From: Arenicola marina
Taxonomy: Eukaryota > Annelida > Polychaeta > Arenicolidae
Direction of reading: 5' to 3'
Length of the DNA: 64,000 nt
Assembly (NCBI GenBank): GCA_964019135.1
Contig: OZ025255.1
Span: 19,569,708 to 19,633,707 of the forward strand
Shown one piece after another: positions 33,096 through 47,300 of this stretch. How positions within the stretch are numbered: position 1 is the first letter of the stretch; each line of letters opens with the position of its first letter. A model generated the notes under the pieces. The model was given only the letters and a program-made list of their open reading frames with translations. It ran no database searches and was not told the DNA's origin. The position numbers and the translations under genes are program-made.

Positions 33096-35806
33096 TAAAG
33101 AGATGGCTTCGGTGGTGGGGCCCGAGAAAGTATAACAAGTACACAAAGGTCGCTTGGTCCAATATATAAAGACAAACTGATTTTATTATATTTGAACTAA
33201 AGTTTACTGTGATGCAATCTATGCGCTAAAGAAAAAATATAGAAATAATACTTGCCGCTATGGCAAGGTATAGGGCCTACAGATACTTACTTACTTTCTG
33301 ATCGTTTCCTGTCCTCCATATACGTCTCGCTGTGTACTTAATGCTCGTTGTGTACTAATGCTGACTTACAAAGACTGATGGGGGGTGGACTTGCGTGGCA
33401 GAGAAAGAGAAAGAGAGAGAGAAGGTTGTGTAGGGGGAGAGGAATGGAAGTAGAGGGGCCACTCAGTCGCCAGGTTGTAGGCGGAGGGCTAGGCTATTCG
33501 TCTCCGGGGACAAGACACGGAACTTATCCTCAACTGCGCCGAGATCCTGACGGCCTTTACAATATATCCCGGCAAGCTAATCCTGCTCTAATGGTGCTTC
33601 ATAGGCTTAAAGGGAACAGAAACATACGATGAGATCCCGTAACAACGTCGATAAAAAAGGTAATGCCCATCGAAATACGTGTATAAAAACTAGAATGTGG
33701 GACAACACGGGGAAATGTTTGTAAGGCACCGCATCAGGATTACGGTCCTCATACGGTGGCCGCTAGATGGCGCCACTTCTCCAGACGGGCGCCGGACTGG
33801 ACGAGCGCCTCACGAGGCGACTTATGTTAGGTTGGTATCATTATCTTCGGATATATTTGCGAAATAATCTCCAACCATAGTGCATTAACACTGATGTCCT
33901 GTCCTGGTGTTATGCAATGCAGTGTGGACATTTTATCGCACCGGGTGCTCAGTAACGACGACCGGGGAGTGGGACACAATATTATTAAAGAGGGCACATA
34001 ATGATACGTTTGAGGCTGCAATCCCGAGACTTACAGAATAGTTTAAGCCAGCATTAGATCAGATTGTGAGATACACAGCCGCTAAAGTTGTGTGTCCAGT
34101 CACCAACTTGGTTTTGGTAACCAACACCGACCATACCTTGAGTATTCTCAGCAACGAATGAACAGTTCCCCGTGCTTGCTCCTTACCGTAATACTGTATT
34201 GGCAAACCAGTTTGATCAAAGAGTTCTCAAGCTTGGAAAGATACATTTTTACATTTGTTTATTCATAAACAAAGATATGGCTGTTTTTGGCCTGAGTGGC
34301 CATTGCATCGTTTTCACAAATGACACAAAAAACTCCATATCCTGAACAGTACTAAATCGCATTGTTCGCGTCTAGACATCGAAAACATACCGACACATCC
34401 GCGTTCAATTCATATTCCATTACTATTGTCTGCAGTCATCAACTACAACGACTTTATTAGTGCAAAATGGCCAAAACAGTTGGTCTAATATGATAGGCAT
34501 TCGCCTAATTGGTTTCGCGTAAAATCGTTTGTAGCGATCAAATACCAATCAAACATGTCGAGCGGCTTGTACGCGGACGATAATTTCTTTTCAATAATTT
34601 CTGGTGGTTTGCATTAACTAATCATATGCTGCTCATAATACCGCACTATATTTTAGTTCCTTGATTTAGCGAGATCATGAATGGGATGTTACTGTTTCTA
34701 AAACCTGGAGCAATGTTAAAGTTATTGCCAGTAATGCACAACGGTTGAAACGAAACGTGGATCTCGTTTTAGTGTCAGGGTGTGACATGTGCGGGACGCG
34801 CTGGCGGCGGCTGGTCCTCTCGCTACCGGCCACTAAGCCCCACCCTCCCTGTCACCTGATTGGCTGGCTCGGTCGGCTGAGCCAGCTAGAGCTCGGGGTG
34901 CACTGTCGCTCGGACGGGCCGGAGCTCTCCGGTGTGATCCAGAAAAGAGGCGAGCGAGTAATAGCGTAGTCTAGCGATGGCAGTGGTCTATACCAGTCCA
35001 GTTTTTGTAGGTTATGAAATAAGTACACCGGTGAAAACAATCAACGTGTTACGCCGGAAGGGTGCGTGGGTGGGGCAAGGGTGGGCACCCACACCCCTAC
35101 CCACGTATACCACATTGTGACGTCACAAATCACCCGAGGCACAAATTGTAATAACTTGCTCCACAAAATAAGGACAATTAACTATGTCACAAAGCTACCT
35201 AGCGACACACTGGACTGGCGGTAATAATTGGACAGACGTTAGTGTCGAACCCAATGGGGATTACCCATGTTCACGACCCGGTCAGGGTGCACTCTACAGG
35301 CTTATTCAACAAGGTTATATACCATACCATAAGTAGGCCTACCGGTGTAAAACTATGAGTTGTTGCGAGCTCAGGCAACATATTCACCCTGCACATTGTA
35401 ATGGCAACGCCTGCTTCTCTCCAGTCCTGAGGTGGTCGTATGAGTTAAGTGTACGATAATAATAAATATGTGACACTTTATTTGCATCCGGATTCAGTGA
35501 CGGATTTAACCATAATGACTTAGGATTGAACAACACCGCCCTTTTTGTTTGCTCATTCTAGGTCTATTTTCGTTCTTCCGCGCAAGCGCAACATCACGTC
35601 GGATGACTTCCGGTTCATATTCCATCGCTAGGCAGTCATTCAATACATTACAATGTAAACATTCAATACATTACAATGTAAACCTTCAATACACTACAAA
35701 GTGTTCGTCCTTTTTTATCATTGTTCAAAGTTCAGTGTAATATTACGCAACGACCAGACTCTCCACACGGTTGCGCTACTGACTGCACAGCCTCGGCGCA
35801 CTCACT
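33096..35806. other. Intergenic, no gene seen
   Basis: Single-copy sequence. A short triplet repeat of ATTCAATACATTACAATGTA lies at about 35637-35700. A CTCF-like motif is listed separately. No exon recognised. Confidence 0.5.
33757..33775 (+). promoter_or_regulatory. CTCF-like motif
   Basis: GGCCGCTAGATGGCGCCAC closely matches the CTCF core (CC-x-C-TAGATGGCGC type) known from vertebrates and insects. It lies between the two genes, which would suit an insulator, but a single motif match is weak evidence. Confidence 0.3.
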
Positions 35807-36391
35807 GGGTGCATTTCTTTAGGCAATGTTCGGTATCCCCCGGGACCCGCAACACGCGACAGGGAACTTCCGGGTGTGCCGATAGGTATATGCCTAGTCC
35901 AATGAAATGCACACACCGTTCACATCCGGTGCATATAGGGGCACTCGGACCAACCTAATCTCATCACATTTCAATCAGCCGCCATCTTCTCCCAAATGTT
36001 CCGTGCTGTTTTAAACGGGGCACATCGGCGCACCGAATGGATGCGCGCGCACCCATACCCGGGCGAATGAAGTGTCGGGCGGTCTATCGATGCGTAATGT
36101 GCGTATTCGGGTTACCGCAGGGATAGCCGAATACGCATATGACGCATCGGTATACCTCCAAACACTTTTTTTCACTCGGGTCGGTTGTGCGCGCATTGAA
36201 TAGACATGCCGATCGTATTCCGTTCAAAACAGCACGTTAGAAATGGAGGCTGGTTGTAAAGTGAGTCTAGGCTGGTTCACCTGCCTCTATATGCACCGGG
36301 CATGACCGGTGTGGACATTTTATTGGCATAGCTCAGCCACAAATTGGGTATAGCCGGCGATATACCCAGATTTGCTTAAAGAAATGCACCC
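35807..36391. mobile_element. Foldback/MITE-like element, whole-length imperfect palindrome
   Basis: Outer ends GGGTGCATTTCTTTA (35807) and TAAAGAAATGCACCC (36377-36391) are inverted copies. Homology continues inward: CCGGTGCATATAG against CTATATGCACCGGG, CGTGCTGTTTTAAACGG against CCGTTCAAAACAGCACG, GATGCGTAATGTGCGTATTC against GAATACGCATATGACGCATC. The arms meet at a loop of about 16 nt at 36111-36126. There is no coding frame. This is the structure of a foldback or MITE derived from two inverted halves. No clear target duplication was seen. Confidence 0.75.
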
Positions 36392-36643
36392 ACCTTCTGC
36401 ACCCATGATTTTTCGTTGGTTGGTTATAGCTGCTATGAGGAGAGTGTTGATGTTGGCGCCCCCAAAAACAAGGACAGCACTGACACACTGATGCCCCTGT
36501 CGTAAATAGGCTGCGTGATAAGCAAGGGTGAAGCATGTCGTAATCCGGTATCTCGTGTTATTGACTTGACTTATACCACCGGCCCGGTACGTCTGTTATG
36601 CAACCTGCGGATTGACGTCACTGGAAATAAGGTCATCTTGTCC

Positions 36644-39482
36644 CCCAGATACCAAGTGGAGAACAACCAGATACCAGGTGGAGAACATTTATATACCAAG
36701 GGGGAGAACATCCAGATACCAAGGGGGAGAACATCCAGATACCAAGGGGGAGAACATCCAGATACCAAGGGGGAGAACATCCAGATACCAAGGGGGAGAA
36801 CATCCAGATACCAAGGGGGAGAACATCCAGATACCAAGGGGGAGAACATCCAGATACCAAGGGGGAGAACATCCAGATACCAAGGGGGAGAACATTTATA
36901 TAACAAGGGGGAGAACATCCAGATACCAAGGGGGAGAACATCCAGATACCAAGGGGGAGAACATCCAGATACCAAGGGGGAGAACATCCAGATACCAAGG
37001 GGGAGAACATCCAGATACCAAGGGGGAGAACATCCAGATACCAAGGGGGAGAACATCCAGATACCAAGGGGGAGAACATCCAGATACCAAGGGGGAGAAC
37101 ATCCAGATACCAAGGGGGACAACATCCAGATACCAAGGGGGAGAACATCCAGATACCAAGGGGGAGAACATCCAGATACCAGGTGGAGAACATCCAGATA
37201 CCAAGGGGGAGAACATCCAGATACCAAGGGGGAGAACATCCAGATACCAAGGGGGAGAACATCCATATACCAACGGGGAGAACATCCAGATACCAAGGGG
37301 GAGAACATCCATATACCAACGGGGAGAACATCCAGATACCAAGGGGGAGAACATCCAGATACCAAGGGGGAGAACATCCAGATACCAAGGGGGAGAACAT
37401 CCAGATACCAAGGGGGAGAACATCCAGATACCAGGTGGAGAACATCCAGATACCAAGGGGGAAAACATCCAGATACCAAGGGGGAGAACATCCAGATACC
37501 AGGTGGAGAACATCCATATACCAAGGGGGAGAACATCCAGATACCAGGTGGAGAACATCCAGATACCAAGGGGGAGAACATCCATATACCAAGGGGGAGA
37601 ACATCCAGATACCAAGGGGGAGAACATCCAGATACCAAGGGGGAGAACATCCATATACCAACGGGGAGAACATCCAGATACCAAGGGGGAGAACATCCAG
37701 ATACCAAGGGGGAGAACATCCAGATACCAGGTGGAGAACATCCAGATACCAAGTGGGAGAACATCCAGATACCAAGGGGGAGAACATCCAGATACCAAGG
37801 GGGAGAACATCCATATACCAAGGGGGAGAACATCCAGATACCAAGGGGGAGAACATCCAGATACCAAGGGGGAGAACATTCATATACCAAGGGGGAGAAC
37901 ATCCAGATACCAAGGGGGAGAACATCCAGATACCAAGGGGGAGAACATCCAGATACCAAGGTGGAGAACATCCAGATACCAAGGGGGAGAACATCCAGAT
38001 ACCAGGTGGAGAACATCCAGATACCAAGTGGGAGAACATCCAGATACCAAGGGGGAGAACATCCAGATACCAAGGGGGAGAACATCCATATACCAAGGGG
38101 GAGAACATCCAGATACCAAGGGGGAGAACATCCAGATACCAAGGGGGAGAACATTCATATACCAAGGGGGAGAACATCCAGATACCAAGGGGGAGAACAT
38201 CCAGATACCAAGGGGGAGAACATCCAGATACCAAGGTGGAGAACATCCAGATACCAAGGGGGAGAACATCCAGATACCAGGTGGAGAACATCCAGATACC
38301 AAGGGGGAGAACATCCATATACCAAGGGGGAGAACATCCAGATACCAACGGGGAGAACATTAATATACCAAGGGGGAGAACATCCAGATACCAAGGGGGA
38401 GAACATCCATATACCAAGGGGGAGAACATCCAGATACCAGGTGGAGAACATCCAGATACCAAGGGGGAGAACATCCATATACCAACGGGGAGAACATCCA
38501 GATACCAAGGGGGAGAACATCCATATACCAAGGGGGAGAACATCCAGATACCAAGGGGGAGAACATCCATATACCAAGGGGGAGAACATCCAGATACCAG
38601 GTGGAGAACATCCAGATACCAAGGGGGAGAACATTCATATACCAAGGGGGAGAACATCCAGATACCAGGTGGAGAACATCCAGATACCAACGGGGAGAAC
38701 ATCCAGATACCAAGGGGGAGAACATCCAGATACCAAGGGGGAGAACATCCATATACCAAGGGGGAGAACATCCAGATACCAAGGGGGAGAACATCCATAT
38801 ACCAAGGGGGAGAACATCCAGATACCAGGTGGAGAACATCCAGATACCAAGGGGGAGAACATTCATATACCAAGGGGGAGAACATCCAGATACCAGGTGG
38901 AGAACATCCAGATACCAAGGGGGAGAACATCCAGATACCAAGGGGGAGAACATCCAGATACCAAGGGGGAGAACATCCAGATACCAAGGGCGAGAACATC
39001 CAGATACCAGGTGGAGAACATCCAGATACCAACGGGGAGAACATCCAGATACCAAGGGGGAGAACATCCAGATACCAGGTGGAGAACATCCATATACCAG
39101 GTGGAGAACATCCAGATACCAGGTGGAGAACATCCAGATACCAACGGGGAGAACATCCAGATACCAAGTGGGAGAACATCCAGATACCAAGGGGGAGAAC
39201 ATCCAGATACCAAGTGGGAGAACATCCAGATACCAAGGGGGAGAACATCCAGATACCAAGGGGGAGAACATCCAGATACCAAGGGGGAGAACATCCAGAT
39301 ACCAAGGGGGAGAACATCCAGATACCAAGGGGGAGAACATCCAGATACCAAGTGGGAGAACATCCAGATGCCAAGGGGGAGAACATCCAGATACCAAGGG
39401 GGAGAACATCCAGATACCAAGGGGGAGAACATCCAGATACCAAGGGGGAAAACATCCAGATACCAGGTGGAGAACATTTAAA
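36644..39482. repeat. 23-bp minisatellite, about 123 copies
   Basis: Head-to-tail 23-bp units containing CCAGATACCAAGGGGG and AGAACAT, with 22-bp variants (ACCAGGTGGAG), and CATATACC, ACGGGG and AAGTGGG variants. Four A/G-rich words recur in larger blocks: one variant block at 37729 recurs at 38004 (275 bp, 12 units with one 22-bp unit). Frames of up to 988 (+) and 950 (-) residues pass through because the unit lacks stops in nearly all frames; they shift register at each 22-bp unit and do not look like genes. Confidence 0.96.
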
Positions 39483-41281
39483 CACCGGAAGTGGCTGTTG
39501 TCAAGGACCACGCCTGTCGATCGCGGATTTGGCGGAATGACTAACTGGAGTGAACGGAGCCTCTCCCTAGCTCACTAGGCTTGCAGGCTGAGCTGCAAAT
39601 GAACAAGTCGTGGGTGCGGTCAAACTTTCATCCAACCTGATATAATTGTCCCAGCAGGTGTGTTGGCTTGAATTAACCTTCAAGTGTACAAAAGCGGCCT
39701 TAAACAGCAACATTTCATTTCACCACGTGTGTCAAGGCCTCCAACGTGGGAAATACTGGGCAATTACAAACACGTGGGAATGAAAGGAACTTCCGAGAAA
39801 ATGTTCCCAATTTTAATCCCAAGACATTTCCCTCGAGCCGAGTCAGTGATTCCGATTCGAATCCCTGACTGCTCTCTTTTTTTATTTTAACACCCCTGCT
39901 TCTGCACTCAGGTCCGAACTGCTCTTTGCGCAATACTTCGTTCCAGCAACTTCAGCGCTTTTCGGTATATTACGCGATGTCGATCGCCTGGCCGATAAGA
40001 CGGTAGAACAGAACAGTTAATGGTACTTTATTTCGTGGCTGCACAGGCTCAACGTGATATTAGACATGATAGATTGGGACTGGTCTCTTTGGGACTTTTG
40101 AAATAGTTTATATTTGATTTAAATAAAAAACAATATAGGTGGCGCATCTGCCTATGTTACTTTAAGTAAATGTCATGTTTTAAGCATTGTTTTGCTTCAG
40201 ACGGGGCGTGGCGGACCTGGTCACGGATATATCGCATCCAGCTTTAGAACTGAGGTTAGTGATGGATGGCAACCACAATAATGGACCATATAGGAGATTG
40301 GTACAGGGTGGTTCGGGAGGCAAGGCGTCGAAAGAAGCTTTCTGTACATGTTTTTAACGACCAGGCGAGCTGTGCGTGGGCTGTGTCCTGACCTTAGGCG
40401 TTTTAGCCTATTGACACCATATCACTCTATCCATAGCGAGTATACGACACACCATCCCTGTCGTTATTGAACCATCTGTAAGTATCAGCCACGTAAGGAC
40501 AACAACTAACCTTTTCCAGCATAGTTATGTATCATCAAATTAATATAGATGTCTTTCAAAGAAAGCACATATCTTATGACTGATTGTCGAAAGTAGGACA
40601 TATATCTCACTTGTATTAAAAGGCGAATATCATCTACAGATGCGGTCTACATAGAGCTAAATACGGTCTACTCTTAGATTATGATGATTGCACACTTTGC
40701 AATAATTATAGTCCAACAAACTTATGTATCCTTATGGCGACGAATAATTGCGGAAGTTTGTGAATCCAGGGACCATATCTGATGACGCCGCACACGGATG
40801 TGAACCGTTGTATCAACGGCGACAGATCGACCCCTGACGCCCGACATCATATCTGACATCTCTTGGTGAGGTTTTACCCTCCGAGCGAGGTGATCCCGAA
40901 AGCGAGTCCCGTGCTAGCGGTTTGCCGCTTCACGCTGGTGGGGCAGGCCGAGAGGGGGAGGCCCTATCCAGGAAGTGAACCGAGCGCTGTTGAAACTACA
41001 TCACAGTCAACAGTGGGTTAGTGTCGTGCATACAGCGTAGTTGTAGCGACGAGCAAGTAGCGGATTCACAAGCGTATGTAGTACACCAACAAGTACCTGT
41101 CTGTATTGCTGCGATGTGATGTGCGTTATGGAGAACGCATAGACCTAGACGGCGACTTCAGAACTCCCGGTGCCGTCATTATCATTAAGGGCGCCAGTCA
41201 CTGTGGTGACCAACATATGACCGGTGGGAGGAGGACAGATCAGCAGCCCGCGTGCACGGTGTGGTGATCCCCGGTGACGTC
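39483..41281. other. Intergenic and presumed 5' region of the WSC-EGF gene
   Basis: No exon or TATA box was recognised. GC content rises over 40780-41280, ahead of the ATG at 41282, where the promoter and 5' UTR should lie. Confidence 0.4.
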
Positions 41282-41366
41282 ATGGCAGTGGCTGGCCACC
41301 GGGTCTTCCCCGTCCTTGTACTGTGGCTCCTGGTACAGCTGACACACAGTGGATCGGATGCGATGG
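41282..41366 (+). CDS. Exon: signal peptide
   Basis: Starts at ATG 41282; upstream in-frame GTG codons lack a reason to be used. MAVAGHRV is followed by the hydrophobic core [12 protein letters not shown] and THSGSDAM, a good signal peptide with cleavage near SGS. Donor GTACGT at 41367, phase 1 end. Confidence 0.85.
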
Positions 41367-44300
41367 GTACGTCTGGCGGCTCTCACCCGGGGGCGGGGGG
41401 TGGGGGGGGGGGGTTAGAAAAGGTTGACATCATCTTGAAAACTAACTGTTGACATTATCTTGGAAACTAACTGTTGACATTTTCTTGGAAACTAACTGTT
41501 GACATTATCTTGGAAACTAACTGTTGACATTCTCTCGGAAACTGTTAAAATTCTCTTGGAAATTAACTGCTAAAATCTTTTATGGAAACTAACTGTTGAC
41601 ATTATCTTGGAAACTAACTGTTGATATTATGTTGGAATCTAACTTTTGGTATTATCTTAGAAACTAACTGTCTACATTACATTTGAATCTAATAGTGGAT
41701 ATTATGTTTGAAACTAACTGTTAACATTATCTTGGATACTAACTGTTGCCAAGATCTTGGAAACTGTTGAAATGTTGACATGTTATTATGCTAACATTGA
41801 TATTAACATGGGTCTAACCCGACCACCCCTTTGAAAATGTGTTGCCCCCCCCCCCGCCCCGGCTCCATCCCCTTGACCTGCGAGTGATTCATAAATATGA
41901 TTCTTTGCCGCAGGATACAGGTATATTCAATGCTCGAGACATGAACTGGGAGGTCCTTCTGAAAGAAAGAGGCAGGATGACGTCACCGTCCAATGGTGTC
42001 TCGCGTTCTGTGGCGCGCAAGACCCGGCATACGGCTATGGAGGACTCAGGGTCAGTACCCAATGTGAGGGGAGGGAATAGCTTTTACCATGTCTGCGAAT
42101 GGCATCCAGGAATTCTTGGAGATTCGCGATAAGCGATTTTCTGGTTCAACGCAAAGACCCATTCACTACTTATCGCCATCCGTTATAGCAGTCTGTGACT
42201 TCGGTTGATATTCGCGATATAACCTTTAACGTTTTTGTTTTCGCGCCCGGTCTTGAACTGTCCTCAACTTGGAGATTCGATATTGCTCTCCCTAATTCTT
42301 GGTAATTTGCGATTCAGATGGGGCACCCCCACCCCCCACCCCCCCTCTCAATGTCTCTCCGCCATCGTCGGGTGAAGTGTATCTTATGTATGTGTTTGCT
42401 GCGTCAATGTGAAATGTGAGAATGCAGCTGCTACTGGGATGACGTCAAGCTAAAGACACAGCTGAGTGCGACCATTACGCTATCTGTCTACCTGTTAAAC
42501 GACGCGCCTACATTGCCAACATTCAGCAGGTTCCACCATCTAGATCCATCTACACTGATTGGTTCTCACCCATTGTGTGTTGCATGTTGAAATGCGGAAT
42601 TCAACATAACTTGTAAGCGGGCACGCAGCGGTTGAATAGTTCAGCATAACGTGTTAAATGTATTCCTATTTACCGACTATTCTACATCAGGACAAGTCGC
42701 ACACCCAAAGATATATTGAAACTTGAAATTGTATTAATGTCGAACTTCTAATATGCCATGCTCTTTATGTGGTGGTTTAATCAAATGTCAAGAGAAAGTG
42801 CGATTTGTTGTTTCAGTTCCAGCGAATTGCATGACCAATTACATCACACTTGTATTGATGTTTTTCCCTTATAGCGCACAAGGGCAGGGAGCAGCAATGC
42901 CGACTGTTACTGTTTGACTACTCCTGGCCGGAGCTTTGGTGCGACAAGATGTGGCACAACGTGTGGCGATCATCTTCAATGCGGAGGGCGACAACGCCCC
43001 TCATACGTCAGTGTGTATCAGGGTAGGTCAACACTGATAATGTGCCTCTGCGCCTTACTTCACATAAAGACTCCAAATGCTGAAGGTACATTCAACCACC
43101 AATATACCCATCATAACATTCGCACGTTTTTTACGCATCTTGAAGCTATTGTCACTGTCATGTCATAATACTATTGTCATCACTGTCATGTATGCTGTCC
43201 GTATTTATTCATGTGTTTGACGTGACATGGTTCGATATGGGTTGCCATGGGATAATATGGACTAGGGATATGGGATATCATGTATCATTTAATCTCGGCC
43301 TTGATACAGGGGTTAGAAAAGTTTTTCGTCTGTATTAAAATAATATTTTACTAACGATTGTGCACCTCCAAATGTTCTCAATCACATTTCATAATTTTCC
43401 CGCCAAACGTGCATGTATGTTACATAGTACAAGCAAATTCACAAACTATTCATCGATTTGGAAATACTCGCCGAAAAGCTAGAAATCTCCATTTTGGGCC
43501 TAATTGATAGCCTTCTTGGTTATAATCGAGCTTATAGAGCAATAGTTATTTCAGTATCATATCTGTATTTTGCTATTTATCTATGCGATGTGACGCTAGA
43601 CTTCAGTAGGCCCTTTTTGGGGTGGATTTAAAAATCTCTTTAAAAAAAACTATATTTTAAAGCCTGTTTCACATTGATCGCCATGTTAAAGCGAATTTGA
43701 CAATAATTGCCAAAATGTTTTTTAAGTCAAATCACATGTTTGTATTATATTTTTAAGTAGATCCATAGACAATACTTCTTTATGGAAAACGAAGATATTT
43801 CTTTAAGGGGAAATTTCTTTACCCCATCACCCAATCTCGACCTAAAACAAAAACGAGAGTAATGCGTGAACTACCATTGCTTGTTCACGCTCGATGTTTA
43901 TTTCTGTTGCAAAATTGAATTTGAACCTCGCATATTGGGCGCGCATTTCAGATGTCAACGAATGCCTGACCAACAATGGTGGCTGTAACCAGACGTGTGT
44001 CAACTCCCCGGGCAGCTTCTCCTGTCAGTGTCGGGAAGGCTATGATAAGACTGGCATGTTCTGCACAGGTAAGTCATGACGCATTACCGCTTATATATAT
44101 TTAACCTTTCTTCTGCATGCCATTAACGTGAACTTGTACATCGCTCATATCCTATGACTAAACTTAATGAACAGCTAAATCAATACGAACAGTCATCATG
44201 TTATTGCACGGATGAGGTAATATATATTGTGACTGACATACAATTCCTAGCTGAGTCATTATACATGTACATTGTGACTGACATTTTATGCTCAGATCAA

Positions 44301-47300
44301 TCATTATACATGTACATTGTGACTGACATTGTATGCTCAGATGAATCATTATACATGTACATTGTGATTGACATTGTGTGCTCAGATGAAACATTATACA
44401 TGTGCAGTGTGACTGACATTGTATGCTCAGATGAATCATTATACATGTACATTGTGACTGACATTGTATGCTCAGATGAATCATTATACATGTACATTGT
44501 GACTGACATTGTATGCTCAGATGAATCATTATACATGTACATTGTGATTGACATTGTATGCTCAGATGAATCATTATACAAGTGCAGTGTGACTGACATT
44601 GTATGCTCAGATAAATCATTATACATGTACATTGTGACTGACATTGTATGCTCAGATCAATCATAATACATGTACATTGTGACTGGATGGATGGATTCGT
44701 TTATTCAACAAAGTGTTACATAATAAGACTAACCGAACGATGTTTGTATAAGTATCACACTTAGTCGAGGAGACTCTAGTTAAGGCCGTGATAGGCCGCT
44801 GGCACTAGAGCCACCTAATAAATTAAATTTGGTAAATGATGACCCTATTTAAGAGAGAAAAAAGAAAAAAAACGAAAAAAAACGACAGGAATAGGCTAGG
44901 AAAAAAAACAAAAAAAACAACACAACTTGCGCTATTTGATGGTCAAACATACAAAGCAAAACGTACAAAAGCATTTGGTACATAATTGAAAAATTGAATT
45001 GAATTGAAAAATAAAAAATAAAATAAAATAAAACCCCCTATGCTTGACACACAAAACAGTTCTGTATATCACACTCTATTGGGTAGTCATTTATCATAAT
45101 TTGTTTAATAAATTGAGAGAATCCCTGTAGACTATGTGTGTAGATTTTATCTAAGATGGATTTAGGTTCATGATTTATTACATATACTAAACTATGTCTT
45201 ATACATTTAGTGGCATATTGATGGTGTGCACGGGTTGTTTGAACCAAATATTTACCCCTGGTGTTGTATGAGTGTACACTTGAAAGCTGGGCCAGTGGTA
45301 TTTGCTCAAAGTATATTGGAAGTTTTTTATTTACTAGTTTATAGTAAAATTTTAGAGTTTGCAATCGATGAATATCTTTAGCTTTTAGTAATTTAAGATC
45401 TTGGAACAAAGGATTCGTGTGTGCGTTATATTTACTGCCGGTTATGATCCGCACAGCTTTCTTTTGTAGCTTTTCCAATCGTTGTGTTTGGTAACCCCAG
45501 GCTAAGATACAATAGTTTAAGTGTGGTAACAGAAGCGTTTTATAAATTGATAACAGCGTATGTTGCGGAAGGATATACTTAGATCTGCTCATGATTGCAA
45601 TTACTTTACATACTTTAATTGCTATTTTATTTATATGGCTATTCCATTTTAAGGTTTTCTCTATAGTTAACCCGAGCATATTAAATTCGCCCACACATTC
45701 GATAGACGTTGTACCAATCACAAGTTTGGGAATATCAATTTTTTTTCCCGGCATGTAAAAGGGCATAAATTTACATTTATTCGGGTTCAGAGCCAATTTA
45801 TTTATTGCCAGCCATTGGCCAATTTTGCTCAATTCTCCATTTAGCATTTCCGCACTGGTCTCATGAGATGATATTGGTAAATTTGCGTTTAATGTGCTCA
45901 GAAGGGTTGTGTCATCCGCATATATAATAAATTTAAAAATGTCACTGGCGGATGTTATGTCATTTATGTATATTATAAATAAAAGAGGACCTAGAATAGA
46001 GCCTTGTGGAACGCCAGTGTGAATATTTAAATTATTAGACCTGGTATCTTCAAGTTGCACGTATTGTTTTCTGTCGCAGAGATAACTTTTAATGAGCTTT
46101 AAAGAGGTTGAATTCAGGCCATAATGCTTTAGTTTATGTAGAAGTATATCATGATTTATTGTATCGAATGCCTTAGACAAATCCAGATATATATTTATCG
46201 GAATTTCCCCGTTATCCATTTTTTGTAGAGTCTGATCAATTAGTTCAAGGCAGGCAAGTTCCGTGGAATGTTTTGGTCTAAAGCCGTATTGGCTGTTATT
46301 AAATAATTTGTTATCATCAAAATGTGAATAAAGTTGATTAGCGATAACTTTCTCAAAAATCTTAGAAAAGGCTGGTAGTATTGATATAGGTCTATAGTTA
46401 TTAAATACATCATTTTTCCCACTTTTAAAAATTGGAACCACCTTTGCTATTTTTAGCGAATCAGGGAAAATACCGGTTGACAACGCTTGATTAATTATTA
46501 GTGTAAGGGAGGCACTAACTTCCTGGTTGATAGCTTTGAGCAGCTTCACCGATATATCATAATGACCACAACTTGTTTTAGGCTTTAAAGCATCAACTAT
46601 TTTATTCGTTTCAGATATATCGATTGGTTTTAAATGCAGTTGATTCAAGCAGGGGTTCCTCAAATAAGTTTTAAACGAGCCACTGGTCTGCTTACTTAAT
46701 GTCTTGGTTAAACTAGGGCCGATATTGGTAAAGAAATTATTAAAGCCACTAGCTATTTTTGATTTATCTCTTGTTTGCTGACCATCAATTAAAAAACATT
46801 CAGGAAATTTCCTTTTGTTTGTTGACTTATTGATTATTTCTCCAAGCGCTTTCCAAGTTTGCTTCATATCAGTTTTACAAGATTCAAGTATTCCAAAAAA
46901 GTATTTTTTTTTGCGGCTTCGATGTTACGTTTCAGTATCTTGTTATATGTGTGTAGATTGGTTTTTAATGTGTGATGTATCAATGTATTAGGGGACGTTT
47001 CTTTTAGATTTTTGTATAGTTTATCACGAAATGATATCGATTTAATGATTCCATTCGTTATCCACTTGGCTTTTTTATGTTTACGTCTATTGTATTTAAC
47101 TGTTTTTAATGGTAGATGCTTGTCTTTGAGCAGAGATATCTCATTTTCTATGATTTGGTAGTTTAGATTAGGATCTAATAACATTGTCTTATCAAGTTTG
47201 CCGTAAATATCTAGGGAGAGTAGCTCCTTTTTTAGATTAACTAGCGCTTCTGGATCTGTTGTTTTCAATTTTATGAACCTAGAAGCCTGCACCTCGGTTA

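Noticed and set aside
36515..39540. Open frames of 988, 785, 583 (+) and 950 (-) residues
   Set aside because: They lie almost wholly in the 23-bp array, overlap on both strands, and change register at each 22-bp unit. No domain or unique sequence supports a gene.
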